The notes under the pieces were generated by a model. It did not search any database, had not been told where the DNA came from, and saw only the letters and a program-made list of their open reading frames with translations. This document shows positions 53,875 through 63,896 of a stretch of 64,000 bases of DNA, piece after piece. Position 1 is the stretch's first letter. Each line of letters opens with the position of its first letter. The DNA lies in contig OU862927.1 of assembly GCA_917880885.1 (NCBI GenBank), positions 36,545,571-36,609,570 of the forward strand, read 5' to 3'. A program made the translations under genes and the position numbers. Source of the stretch: Limnephilus marmoratus. Lineage: Eukaryota > Arthropoda > Insecta > Trichoptera > Limnephilidae.

Positions 53875-54305
53875 TAGTAAGAAGCCAGGTAGAGTATGAT
53901 TCGCCCATTTGGTCCCCATTGTATAAAATACATTCCGACAATATAGAAAGGGTACAGCACCAATTTCTAAGATTTATTAGCTTTAAGCTGAATATTCAAA
54001 TTAAAATTATTAACTACGTCCTTTTGATGAAATAACTCAACTTAATTACGCTGTCAGATAGGCGGATCATCTCTGACCTTGTATTATTAAATAAAATCAT
54101 TAATAATTGCATTGACAATCCTGAAATTCTCGCCAAAATAAAATTTTACGTACCGACCAGATACACGAGGCAAAGTGCTATCTTCTTCGTGACAATTTTA
54201 AAACAAACTATGAGGCTCGTACACCTATAAATACTCGTAGATTACATCATTTTGGCAATAAATATGGGAATATTGTAGACATGTTTGCAGATTCCCTATT
54301 ATAAT
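53875..54305 (+). pseudogene. LINE RT C-terminal relic
   Basis: Interrupted plus-strand frames read RVEYDSPIWSPLYKIHSDNI, ERVQHQFLRFISFKLN, SDRRIISDLVLLNKIINN, FYVPTRYTRQSA and a MFADSLL ending. This is the typical RT end 'LEYxSxIWSPxYxxxxxxIExVQxxFLR...DRRxxxDLxFLxKIxNg'. Stops and shifts are frequent, so it is old. Confidence 0.7.
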
Positions 54306-54319
54306 TATCATTACCTAGT

Positions 54320-55224
54320 ATAAAATGAAGTCGCTCAAAATGTATGTGCGCGTTAATCTTTTAAACTACGCAACGGATTTCACCAATAGATAGAGTGATT
54401 GAAGAGGAATGTTTATATGTATAATACATGTAAATTATATTAGAGAAAAGCCGATAAATTCAAAGAAAACTTATTTTTGTGCGATTTAAATCGGCTGACG
54501 GGCCGTACTATACTTTTGAAATTCGTTCTACGGAAGAAATTGGAAAATAGGATGTCCTAGAGTAAGTAGGTATTTGATTTTCCCTTTTCAAATATCCAGT
54601 GTTGCATTGCAAGCATTGTATAATTAGTGGCGAGTTAATTAGTTTATATTACTCCGTAGTCCAGTGGCTAAGACTCTTGACTCACATTCCTGAGGTCGCG
54701 GGTTCGAACCCGGCATGCGCAAATAAATTTTATTTGATTAATTTGTGTTATTTCACAATTAACTCATTTAAAATAATATATAGTATATTTGCGGCATGTT
54801 CCAGAGTGGAAGATACTATCAGTATCGCCCTGGTGTAAGACCACCATTCAGAATTGAACGTTGCTTGAAAATGGCTTTAGCCGTGTTTAGTGACCAGATC
54901 TGAATAGCCAGGTACTTCCCAACCTTCCTCTTCCCCACCTCCTTCCCCTCCCCACTACCTTCAGCCTCACAACATACCCCAATTGGGGATGCCATAGTCT
55001 CACTGGCTCCAGACGGGAGCAGTTGAGATTCTTGTGCGGAATTCACTGTAAAAAAAAAAAAATATATGTATAATACATGCTTATTATAGTAGAGAAAAGC
55101 CGATAAATTCAAATATTCAATTCGGGCAGCGGGCAGCTGGCAAGCGGGTGGTGTGGATTTTATAAAGATTGGGTAATGGCGTTGTGTTTCGTTAGCCACA
55201 GCGACGTGTGGTCGGGTCTGCTAG
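54320..55224 (+). mobile_element. Helitron fragments around a SINE
   Basis: The left part (54320-54470) has 'ctacgcaacggatttcacc' and 'aatagatagagtgattga'. The right part (55066-55224) ends with hairpin CCACAGCGACGTGTGG and CTGCTAG before T. Both sides of the SINE carry the same ~45 bp ('atgtataatacatg', 'agagaaaagccgataaattc'). Confidence 0.6.
54656..55058 (+). mobile_element. tRNA-derived SINE S1, full length
   Basis: Head 'gtagtccagtggctaagac' and B box 'gggttcgaacccg', junction, body, CCCCAATTGGGG palindrome and a 12-A tail. It is very similar to the minus copy at 38893-39298. It lies within Helitron sequence. Confidence 0.85.
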
Positions 55225-55770
55225 TTAGTCATAAAACGAAGTCTTTATAATTACTTTAATGAAATGTATGATTTTAATTTTAATTTTTACTATTAATTTA
55301 ATCATTATATATATTGTGTACTACGTACCTGCCTAACTATTATTATCTATCTTTGTAAAAGCCCACTAGGGCGTAAATAAAAAATAAATAAAAGAATCAA
55401 ATATTATTTACGAGTGTCTGTGTTTTACATATTAAATATGCCATAATATGTGACGTGAAAGTTAATTGCAGAAAAATCGGGGATGACAGAGGAAGACATG
55501 GCATTATCAAGTGAGTTAAAGACTAGTCTCGGTTCATGCCAAGAGTAATATTTTAAGTCGAAATGCAGCTAGGATCGTGTGCCAAGAATAAGTTGTAAAT
55601 AAAATATAATGTACATAACTATGTAGATCTCGTACGCTTATATGAATAATACAGAAGTGAATCATTATACAAACATTAAACTCTTAATATATCAACTACA
55701 GGTGTGTTTTATTAATGTGTTACATTTGATATATAAGTACGGTTTCATAAACACCGCAAACCGAAACTTT
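55225..55770. other. AT-rich DNA with an RTE scrap
   Basis: 55470-55550 ('gacagaggaagacatggc', 'agtgagttaaagactagtct') resembles the GRPRKTW-region of the RTE relic at 59.8-60.2 kb. Nothing else was recognised. Confidence 0.4.
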
Positions 55771-55895
55771 TAAGACTCTCAGTATCTCCTTTATGAAAGA
55801 CCACCAATCAGAAAAGAAACTTAGCTTGACAAGTCTTTAGCGTGTTTGGTAATCCGATCTGAATAGCCAGGCATTCCTCAATGTTTCTATTCCCC
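55771..55895 (+). mobile_element. SINE S1 fragment
   Basis: Diverged body portion: 'aagactctcagtatctcc', 'gtttggtaatccgatctg' and 'aatagccaggcattcc'. It is tail-to-tail with the next, minus-strand copy. Confidence 0.6.
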
Positions 55896-55899
55896 TTCA

Positions 55900-56625
55900 C
55901 CTGTTTTTTGTGAATACTCTATTGCTCCCGTCTGGAGCCAGTGAGACTATGGCATCCCCAATTGGGGTTTGTTTTGAGGCTAAAGGTAGTGGTGAGGGGA
56001 AGAGGTAAGTACTTGTCTATTCCGATCTGGTCACCAAACACGGCTATAGCCATTTCAGGTAACGCGCGTTTTCATCCCATGACAAAATATCCCCGATAAA
56101 ATATCCTCCGACAAATATCCTACGGACAAAACATCCCCCAACAAAATATCTACTAAAACTTAACCTAACCCAACCTAACAAAAAGTGGGACAAAAATAAT
56201 ACAAACATTCTGTAAAGACAATAAATAATTGTTCAAAAATTGTAAAATGGGACAAAATTAATACAGATAGCAAAAATTCATTGTCTTTACATTACAGGAC
56301 ATCTGTATTGTTTTTGTCCCATTTTTTTGTTAGGTTTTAGAAGATATTTTGTCGGAGGATATTTTGTCGGGGATATTTTGCCGCGGGTGAAAAGGCGCGG
56401 AACCGCCATTTCAAGCAACGTTTCAATTCTGAGTGGTGGTCTTACACCAGGGGGATACTGAGAGTGCTTTCCGCTCTGGAAAGTGCCGCAAATATGTTAT
56501 TTTTAAATTAATAAAATGGTGAAAAAACACAAATTAATAAAATAAAATTTATTTGCGCACGCCGGAATTTGAACCCGCATCTTCCGGATTTCTAGTCGAG
56601 AGCATTGCCCTCCCTGGCATCACAA
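55900..56625 (-). mobile_element. SINE S1 split by a foldback element
   Basis: Minus-strand S1: 3' end with the CCCCAATTGGGG palindrome at about 55957, body up to 'gccatttca' (56057), and again from 56405 through 'gtttcaattctgagtggtgg' to a tRNA-like head near 56560-56620. Removing the insert and one 9-bp copy restores the family sequence. Confidence 0.8.
56058..56404. mobile_element. Foldback element, related family, with 9-bp TSD in a SINE
   Basis: Termini GGTAACGCGCGTTTTC and, inverted, GGTTCCGCGCCTTTTC. Arms are arrays of 'gacaaaatatccccg'-type units. Perfect TSD GCCATTTCA (56049-56057 and 56405-56413). The interior has 'aacctaacccaacctaac' (complement of TTAGG-like units) and a further inverted pair around 'gggacaaaaataatac'. 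The layout equals that of the elements at 19805 and 47974 though the unit sequence differs. Confidence 0.85.
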
Positions 56626-56888
56626 CTTAGCCAAATTGGGGGAACCATAATTCCACTTGCTTCGGACATCTGGGACTCGTACAAATAAAAACATAATTAC
56701 TATATTGTATGTATACTTAAAACACAAAATAGTAATCACTTAAATAAAAATAAATTATATTTCACCAACCAATTAGATCCATTAAACTTCAAGAATCAAT
56801 TAAAAAATAATTTGATACAATTCATAAATAGCAATGATTCATAAAAATTGACACTTTTTATACAATATTCGTTTGACTCACATCTATA
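56626..56888. other. AT-rich DNA, no feature recognised
   Basis: No coding or repeat signal was recognised. Confidence 0.4.
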
Positions 56889-57143
56889 ATGGCGGAATTA
56901 AATATTGGTTTGAATGAAAATTTAAATAATGATGGAGGCGACCTTTTTGGTTTGGGCAAGTTAAAAAAATTATATCAACACTTTAAAGCACTTCATAGAA
57001 GATACTTTGAATACCGGACAAACAATTTTAGACACTTTATAAAGGATTTTGTAATAATTTTGCCACATTTAACACGTTTGAGTCATAATTTAAAAGATTA
57101 TTTAGGACGTTTACAGATAAGTGCTAGTTTGAATTGTGTTTAA
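56889..57143 (+). CDS. Unrecognised 84-codon frame
   Basis: It starts with ATG and encodes a basic, leucine- and phenylalanine-containing peptide (for example KLKKLYQHFKALHRRYFEYR and HLTRLSHNLKDYLGRLQ) that could be helical. I recognise no domain. A second frame of 86 codons begins at 57187 and runs into the minisatellite. Whether either is an exon, a transposon remnant or chance is open; splice sites and codon use do not decide it. Confidence 0.2.
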   Translation: MAELNIGLNENLNNDGGDLFGLGKLKKLYQHFKALHRRYFEYRTNNFRHFIKDFVIILPHLTRLSHNLKDYLGRLQISASLNCV

Positions 57144-57374
57144 ATAATTTGTATATTTAATCTGTCAAATTGGTGACTCAGCAGTTGTGAGTCAGATTCA
57201 AAATGGTGGCTCTCTAAATTTTCCACATCTACATTTAGAGAACGTAGATTTTAGAGTGCTTTTAAAATATTTTGAAAACGATCAAATAATTCAAAATTTT
57301 GGTAGAAATGGACGGGAGCAGTTGGGACTCATATTTCGAAACAGCCCTATAAAACTACTTTTTACGAAAATAAT

Positions 57375-57815
57375 TAAGAAACCCCTGCGAAGGAAAGTGA
57401 TACCTTTTTGCAATCTGCCCCAGCGAAGGAAAGTGATACCTTTCTGAAATCTGCCCCTGCGAAGGAAAGTGATACCTTTCTGCAATCTGCCCCTGCGAAG
57501 GAAAGGAATACGTTTCTGCTATCTGACCCTGCGATGGAAAGTGATACCTTTCTGCAATCTGCCCCTGCGAAGGAAAGTGATACCTTTCTGCTATCTGCCC
57601 CTGCGATGGAAAGTGATATCATTCTGCAATCTGCCCCTGCGAAGGAAAGTGATACCTTTCTGCAATCTGCCTCTGCGAAAGAAAGTGATACCTTTCTGCA
57701 ATCTGCCCCAGCCAAGGAAAGTGATACCCTTTTCCAATCTGCCGCTGCGAACAAAAGTGATAACTTTCTGCAACCTGCACCTGCGAAGGAAAGTGATATC
57801 TTTCTGCAATCTGCG
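57375..57815. repeat. 36-bp minisatellite, ~12-13 copies, open in all frames
   Basis: The unit is 'cccctgcgaaggaaagtgat' plus 'acctttctgcaatctg'. One plus frame gives the 12-residue repeat SAPAKESDTFLQ. The other two plus frames and the minus frames are also open over long stretches because the unit lacks stops in every frame. Copies carry scattered substitutions but no indels within units. No neighbouring gene structure supports translation. Confidence 0.85.
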
Positions 57816-57829
57816 GTCGATTGATAGCA

Positions 57830-58190
57830 TGTTTATATATATACCAAATAGTTATTGCAGACATAATAAGAAGGCCATGTAGCTGCCACTCTGGGCGTGT
57901 CCCATGGCAATCATGATTCATCAACAAACAGTTGGTCCATTGGGGAGTCTGGGTTCGAAGGTCGGGAATCTCTCACTGAGTCCATCAAATTAAATAGCAC
58001 AGACGATAAAACAACGAGTGGTTCATCGTTCTAGTTCTTTTATTTGGTCACATGATGAAATTATAAAGGAATAATTCCACGTAGGTATCAAAAAATCAAA
58101 CCTAACGAAACCTAACTCATATTTTTAATATTTTTATTGTAAGACGTGTTGTTATAATAACTTTTGAAGGTAAACCCGACACCGTAAGAG
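57830..58190. other. Intergenic DNA, no feature recognised
   Basis: No coding or repeat signal was recognised. Confidence 0.4.
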
Positions 58191-58194
58191 GTCC

Positions 58195-58262
58195 CAATGG
58201 CCGACTTGGTTAAGGCTTTTGTCCCGGTAAGATCCTGGGTTAGAGTCCCAGTTGTGACAGTT
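58195..58262 (+). repeat. tRNA-Thr-like SINE head (family S2)
   Basis: 'ggccgacttggttaaggctt' and 'cctgggttagagtcccagtt' resemble A and B boxes. A short anticodon arm remains. It is a diverged copy of 59698-59770. Confidence 0.5.
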
Positions 58263-58383
58263 ATAATCTTCCCCATATTTTTCAGCTCAACAACTCAGTA
58301 AAATTATGCATGTTAAAAAAATGATTGAATCTGGAATGGTTGAAGCAGTAACTTGATATTAATAACTAAAGAACTATTAGTTC

Positions 58384-58470
58384 GTTTTACCGCAGGGGTA
58401 GGCAGAGGGGATTGACCGCCAAAAACACTGTGCTACTCACGTTCATGCATCATCACATATAAACTCTGCT
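58384..58470 (-). mobile_element. RTE 3' end fragment
   Basis: The reverse complement of the 3' end at about 60150-60200 ('ctctctgcctacccccgcgg', 'tggcgatcc'), isolated from any coding part. Confidence 0.5.
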
Positions 58471-58959
58471 GTTTTGACTTTTGACAGGATTCGACTCAAG
58501 TATCATTTTTTTATAAAATTTAAAAATTGCACAGACTTTGACTGTCGAACTAGGAATTCCCGTTTTAGACAGTCACATTTTTAAATATGCAGATCAATCA
58601 AGTTTATTTGTTTTACTTGATTGTGTCATATCTTTCTCGGATGTCCCAGACTTTTACCATTAACTTCAGCAACTTGCATTTATTCGATAAAATTTTCAAC
58701 TTCCATAAATCCATTTTCCATTCTTTCACGTCGATAATTTGGAAAACTTCCACCAAATTACATTCACACTTTAACGATCACCGCAGCATATTCTTAGCTA
58801 TGAACGCCGATATAAACAGAAATGAATTATTCAAGTGTACAAGGCGGTTATGTAAGTCGAATGGTGTAATTGTGTAATGCATGCATTGGCGCTTGGGATA
58901 AATGCATCGTAATCAACGGCAGTATGAGGTGATTGTTAAAGGCTCGTTAATCAGCGGCC

Positions 58960-59595
58960 GAGAATTCAAATTGCGTCGAAAAATGGTCTTGCGATCGTAC
59001 CCTTGCAACTGTACAGAGCGGTTCCGATGAGAAAGATTGATTATTCTCCGTACCAAGGGCCCGCAACCCGGATTTGTACTGATTTATTACATATTTCCCT
59101 TAAACACGGTAAGTTTTAAAGCTCTTCAAAAATATATATGTTATTCTTGAAGATAATATCTAGACTTTGCCCGCGCCGAAACGCAAATTATATAAAATTC
59201 CCTCGATAGAAAAAAATCGCAAAGTATGCTCCAAAAATTATTATGAACACGTTTGTTTCAGTTATTTTACAAGTTATATATATGAAAAAATTCACAGTGT
59301 TTCTTTAAATGCTGTTTAAGATAATGCCCGCGAGATTTTTGCTGTATTTTAAACGAGTCGTGTTTTATTAAACATTTTCGCAATTTTCGCATCGATTTTG
59401 TCGCCGTAAATGTCAGCGCTCTCCTCTAACATTCGTAATTTCGTATCTCTCCATCTTCTTCTTTTCGAGCCCGGTTGCGGAGCCGTAACTAGATTCCACG
59501 GAGAATTCAAATTGCGTCGAAAAATGGTCTTGCGATCGTGCCCTTGCAACGATACAGGGCGGTTCCAATAAGAAAGATTGATTATTCTCCGTACC
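58960..59595. repeat. 95-bp direct repeats flanking a 430-bp family element
   Basis: 58960-59054 and 59501-59595 ('gagaattcaaattgcgtcg' ... 'gattattctccgtacc') are near-identical and enclose the element at 59057-59484. A third, minus-oriented relative lies at about 46740-46830. The repeat ends (GGAGAAT/ATTCTCC) are themselves inverted, so the 95-bp unit may be a tiny element. Confidence 0.65.
59057..59484 (-). mobile_element. ~430-bp repeat family, copy with 95-bp flanks
   Basis: Ends GGGCCCGCAACCCGG and CCGGTTGCGGAGCC are imperfect inverted repeats. The minus strand reads KRRRWRDTKLRMLEES and KIAKMFNKTRLV, also kept in the 62168 copy but broken in the third, so it is not necessarily a gene. 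Flanks are CCAA and GTAA, not TTAA. Confidence 0.65.
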
Positions 59596-59697
59596 GGCAT
59601 CTTTAACTAATAACAATAACTCACAATCGGATCTTACAGGGACGCAGTGAAATTTGAAATATGAGATCAACAAAAATGATAGAAAACAATATATATC

Positions 59698-59770
59698 AAT
59701 GGCCGAGTTGGTTAAGGTGCCTTGTCCCTGTAAGACAAGAGATCCTGGGTTCGAGTCCCAGTTGTAACCA
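59698..59770 (+). repeat. tRNA-Thr(UGU)-like SINE head (family S2)
   Basis: D arm 'gttggttaaggtgcc', anticodon arm CTTGTC-CTGTAA-GACAAG with TGT in the loop, and T arm 'gggttcgagtccc' are well formed and followed by ACCA-like sequence. The 5' acceptor strand does not pair with the 3' strand, so it is a tRNA-derived head or a decayed gene. Confidence 0.55.
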
Positions 59771-59804
59771 TTACTTTTCGTGTCCTGTTCTTCAAAATCA
59801 GAAA

Positions 59805-60215
59805 GAATGCTGTAAAAATTAGATCTCTGATAAAGCCATGTATGAACGTGTGAGGAATGTGGAGATCCGCAAAGAATGCAAGACTGATGTAAGCGTAATG
59901 AGTAAGATTAAGAAAGTGGCCCTCATATGATTTGGGAATGTAAAACGAATGCACAAAGAAAAGTGTGTAAGGAGAATATGTGATGCAAACGTGAGTGGTA
60001 GAAGAAGTCGGGGACGCCCGAGGAAGACATGGCAAGATCAAGTGAAGCAAACACTTGAGTCGGGTCATGTCAAGAATCAGAAATAAAGAAGAGTATGTAT
60101 GAGACGATTTACGAATGTAAATGAGGCAAAGAGAGTGTGTCAAGACTGTGTTGTTTGGCGATCCATCCTCTCTGCCTACCCCCGCGGATAAACGGCGTGA
60201 TGGTTAGTTAGTTTT
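59805..60215 (+). pseudogene. RTE-type RT C-terminus and 3' end
   Basis: Broken plus-strand frames read MYERVRNVEIRKECKTDVSV, then GNVKRMHKEKCVRRIC, GRRSRGRPRKTWQDQVK and a final NVNEAKRVCQDCVVWRSILS ending just before 'ctctctgcctacccccgcgg'. This is the recognisable C-terminal tail of RTE elements, including the short 3' UTR. Several stops show it is dead. Fragments of the same end lie at 55.5 and 58.4 kb. Confidence 0.7.
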
Positions 60216-60500
60216 GTTCTGTTTCATGTCTCGTTTAGATTTATTAGTATTAACATTATTATATCTTCATCATCAACAATGATTTATGCTTTATAATATT
60301 GCATTTTAAAACGGGCGAATGGCAGTTTATTATAATTAAAAATGTTTTATTATCTTCCATTTTTTATAAGTAGAGATGCTTAAATGATATTCTCACTGGG
60401 ATTTACTGTGCTGAGAATTTCATTTTCATACTAAAATGTTAATAGTATGAATAAAATGAAGTAATTATTAATGTATTATTAAGTGTTTTTTATGAAAGAA
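60216..60500. other. AT-rich DNA, no feature recognised
   Basis: No coding or repeat signal was recognised. Confidence 0.4.
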
Positions 60501-60874
60501 TCTCTACATATTATAAATTTAAGTCCTCCGCCGCGTCTGTCTATCACAAAAACTCAAAAACTACTGAACAGATTTTCATGTGGTTTTCACCAATAGATAG
60601 AGTGATTCACGAGGAAGGTTTAGGCAATTTGTCAAGGTGTTGTGTAAATTGGTTGAAATATACAATATATAAAGGATAATGTCTGTATGTGGTGGACGAG
60701 CGGGCTGGCAAGCAAATGGGCGGTGTGGATTTGATTTGTATGCAAATCTACAGCTTTATGACGAGGTTGATGAAATTTTGCACATGTGACCTTCAAAACA
60801 AGAGGAAGGTCACTGTCATCATCTGATTTTGAAAACTCTGTAAAAGCCCGGGCATCGTCGGGGACTTCAGGTAG
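60501..60874 (+). mobile_element. Non-autonomous Helitron
   Basis: It starts TCTCTACATATTATAAATT after A and ends near GGTAG before T (a decayed CTAG). It contains 'ctactgaacagattttcatg' and 'ccaatagatagagtgattc', as in the copies at 31108 and 39398. Confidence 0.65.
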
Positions 60875-61122
60875 TTAAAAATATTTTATGTAGTGTTTTT
60901 TAGTGCAGTTGTTGAGTGGTCTCGGTTTTAATCTGTATTTGGTGTCAGTATATTTTATATTTCTGATCTCCCTACATTTTCTATCCAGCTTTTTATTGTT
61001 ATTTAAAGTTAAAATGTTTTTGTGATTTTTGAATGAGAGTGAAATTTTGTTGTAGAGTTTAATTCCACAATACAAGATTTTTGTCCCAATTTTGTATTCG
61101 TAGTAGGTGAAGTGTTTCTGAT

Positions 61123-61535
61123 GGTTCCATGACAATTGATCCGACGACAATTGGCCCGCCGACAGTTGGCCGGCTGACAGCTGATCCCCAGGCAGTTGAT
61201 CCGCAGATAGTTGACCCCCCCCCCCCGGACAGTTGATCTCTATGCTAATTGACCTCTCGGGCATTTGATCCCTTATATTATATAATTTCTTCAAGTAAAA
61301 ATATTTGTATAGCAGATTTCCACTCAAGACGCCTGCAGATGTATATCGACTTTGGTTGTACGGCCGTATATCTTCTTTGCATATTTACTTGAATAAATAA
61401 TGTTTTAGGGGATCAACTGTACGAGGGATCAATTGACATAGAAACCACAACTTTCAAGGATCAATTGACATAGACAATTGTCCGGGGATCAACTGTCGGC
61501 GGGCCAATTGTCGTCGGATCAATTCTCGGGTAACC
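61123..61535. mobile_element. Foldback element (GGTNNC family) copy 3, diverged
   Basis: Termini GGTTCCATGACAATTG and, inverted, GGTTACCCGAGAATTG. Arms are arrays of 'ccgacaattggcccg'-type units, different from copies 1 and 2 in the 'ttgatc' core. The interior keeps 'tttggttgtacggccgtata' and 'gatttccactcaagacg', shared with copies 1 and 2. Flanks GTTTCTGAT (61114-61122) and GTTTCTATT (61536-61544) match at 7 of 9. A run of C at 61208-61219 lies in the left arm. Confidence 0.75.
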
Positions 61536-61544
61536 GTTTCTATT

Positions 61545-62163
61545 ACACTTTGTTAGTTGATATTTCTTATGTTTTATATTTATAAATGTAAACGAGTACG
61601 ACTTTAACATAAAGTTGTTTAATGTTTATTTGACATGATGTTAAGATTGTTAAAGATTTCGCCGGTTTCGTTAAATTAATGAATAAACGTGTTATTATTT
61701 CAACAGTGAAATACTAAAAGGTATATAATAAATAATTACAAAATTGAGTTGTGAAAAATGGAAGAATTATTGGGCGGTATATCCTCTCCGCCTAGCTTTT
61801 GTATACGCCAGATATCGAAACCACAACCTCTGAGAGAGCTAAGAAACAAACACATCACTCAAGAGATCCAGCAAGCTTTCGGCTTACAATGACTGTAGAT
61901 ATTTTACGCACAGTCATACAAAAGCATATTTTTTCACGCAAAAAGCTTTCACTCCTAAATATATCTTCATGACGTCTAAATTAATCCCAGAAAATTTACA
62001 CCGAAGTTGCGTTAGCACAAAGAGCTTTTTGAAAACTTTTTACTTAGATTTTTATTCTCACAAAGCTTTTGTTTACATTCTCGTAGGCAGGTATTTATCT
62101 GTACCATTTCACTAACGTTGATATATCTATCTATTTGACAAGTCAGGAGGGAATAAGCCAAAC
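61545..62163. other. AT-rich DNA, no gene recognised
   Basis: No coding or repeat signal was recognised. Confidence 0.4.
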
Positions 62164-62167
62164 TTAA

Positions 62168-62595
62168 GGGCCCGCAACCCGGATTTGTACCGATTTATTA
62201 CATATTTCCCTTAAACACGGTAAGATTTAAAGCTTTTAAAAAAATATATGTTATTCTTGAAGATAATATCTAGACTTTGCCCGCGCCGAGACGCAAATTA
62301 TATAAAATTCCCTAGATAGAAAAAAATCGCAAAGGGTGCTCCAAAAATTATTATAAACACGTTTGTTTCAGTTATTTTACAAGTTATATGTATGAAAAAA
62401 TTCACAGTGTTTCTTTAAATGCTGTTTGAAGACAATGCCCGCGAGATTTTTGCTCTATTTTAAACGAGTCGTGTTTTATTAAACATTTTCGCAATTTTCG
62501 CATCGATTTTGTCGCTGTAAATGTTAGCGCTCTCCTCTAACATTCGTAATTTCGTATCTCTCCATCTTCTTCTTTTCGAGCCCGGTTGCAGAGCC
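62168..62595 (-). mobile_element. ~430-bp repeat family copy flanked by TTAA
   Basis: It is flanked by TTAA at 62164-62167 and 62596-62599, and ends GGGCCCGCAACCCGG / CCCGGTTGCAGAGCC. It is about as long as, and highly similar to, 59057-59484. A TTAA duplication would fit a piggyBac-type MITE, but the other copies do not both show it. Confidence 0.65.
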
Positions 62596-63097
62596 TTAAA
62601 GTCGATATTTTCTGTAGTATAATCTTTGTGGTTAAATGAAATAAGTCCCAAAGTACATGGTGGTAAGCGTGTGGTGAAATATTTTTTAATAATTTCAATA
62701 AATTCAGATATCACAGCTATGACGGAAGGAGTTATCAGTTCACAGTTCACGGCAAATCAAAAATAATTTTTCGCTTTTGCGTCATGTTTTGTAGGTTTAT
62801 TAAGGCTGGCTACCAATTTATTTTAATTAGAATGCTAAACAAACAGCAGTTAACTTTGTTGTAATTGGATATTTTATTTTATTCTCCCTATTCTCTTTTT
62901 TATTTATATTTATACAAAATATGTAGGTTATAATATGCAATGAAAACACCAGTTACCTCTATTTTAATGTTTTAATCCTTTGTTATTAAGTATTTATAAC
63001 TTTTATTTTAATAACCATGCAAAGCAAACAACAGTAATAATCATGTATTAATTATTTTATTCTTTCTCTTCTCTTTCTAGTTATTTTTATAAAAAAA
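62596..63097. repeat. AT-rich sequence duplicated on both sides of a Helitron
   Basis: About 62915-63000 ('ataatatgcaatgaaaacacc', 'gttttaatccttt') recurs at 63650-63730, beyond the Helitron at 63098. The block Helitron plus ~250 bp may be tandemly repeated, since a further Helitron end begins at 63897. Confidence 0.55.
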
Positions 63098-63645
63098 CTA
63101 GCTGGTACCCGGCGTGCGTTGCTTTGCCATTTAATCAAGAAATTGTTTCTCCCTGCGCGTCCTTTCCCATTCGTCCCGTTCACCTTCCTCCTCCCCTTTA
63201 CTCTACTCCCCCTCTCTCTCCCTCCCCTCCATACATTCAGTCCCGGTACATTCTGTTTTAAAACAGTTCGCGTGGCACCTACCGCAATTTTTTATACAAA
63301 TTTTATAATGCCAGAGCTCATCGGTACATATAGAAAACTTCGCGGGCGTGCTCACAACGACTCGCCAAAGTTTCATCGCAATCTCGAGTGGACCCCAGTC
63401 TACCGTACCGAAGGGACGAACATCAAATGTTTGACAGGAAAGTAGGTAGAACAGTTTATATAGGAAAATGAAACCGTTGTTTTTACTATCTTCCTCGCAA
63501 TGTTTCCATATTTTCTTACCGTTTAAACCTTCCCTCCTTCCCTGGACTACGACAAATATTTCAAAACCAAAATCAGCTAAATCGGCCCAGCCGTTCTGAG
63601 TTTTAGCGAGAAAAACGAACAGCAATTGATTTTTATATATTTTTA
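63098..63645 (-). mobile_element. Non-autonomous Helitron
   Basis: The minus strand ends 'caacgcacgccgggtaccag' + CTAG|T (63098-63101), and starts near 63645 with 'aaaaatcaattgctgttcg'. It includes 'ggctgggccgatttagctg'-type sequence. Related to the element at 5446. Confidence 0.7.
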
Positions 63646-63896
63646 TAAAAAATATGTATGTAGGACCATAATATGCAATGCAAATACCAGTTACCTTTTT
63701 GTTTTAATCCTTTTTTTTTAAGTATTATTAACTCTATTCCTACATTTTTAATAGTTTTATACTTTTATATTTTTTTTTATCATTTCTCTTCTTTTATTTC
63801 CTCCATTTTCTTTTTATTTGTACAAAACATATTCCATATGTTCATGCTCATTATAATTTGAATGTCCAAAAACAGTCAAAACATTTAAATGAGGAA

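Noticed and set aside
59698..59770. Functional tRNA-Thr(UGU)
   Set aside because: D, anticodon and T arms are good but the acceptor strands do not pair, and related decayed copies exist. A SINE head is more likely.
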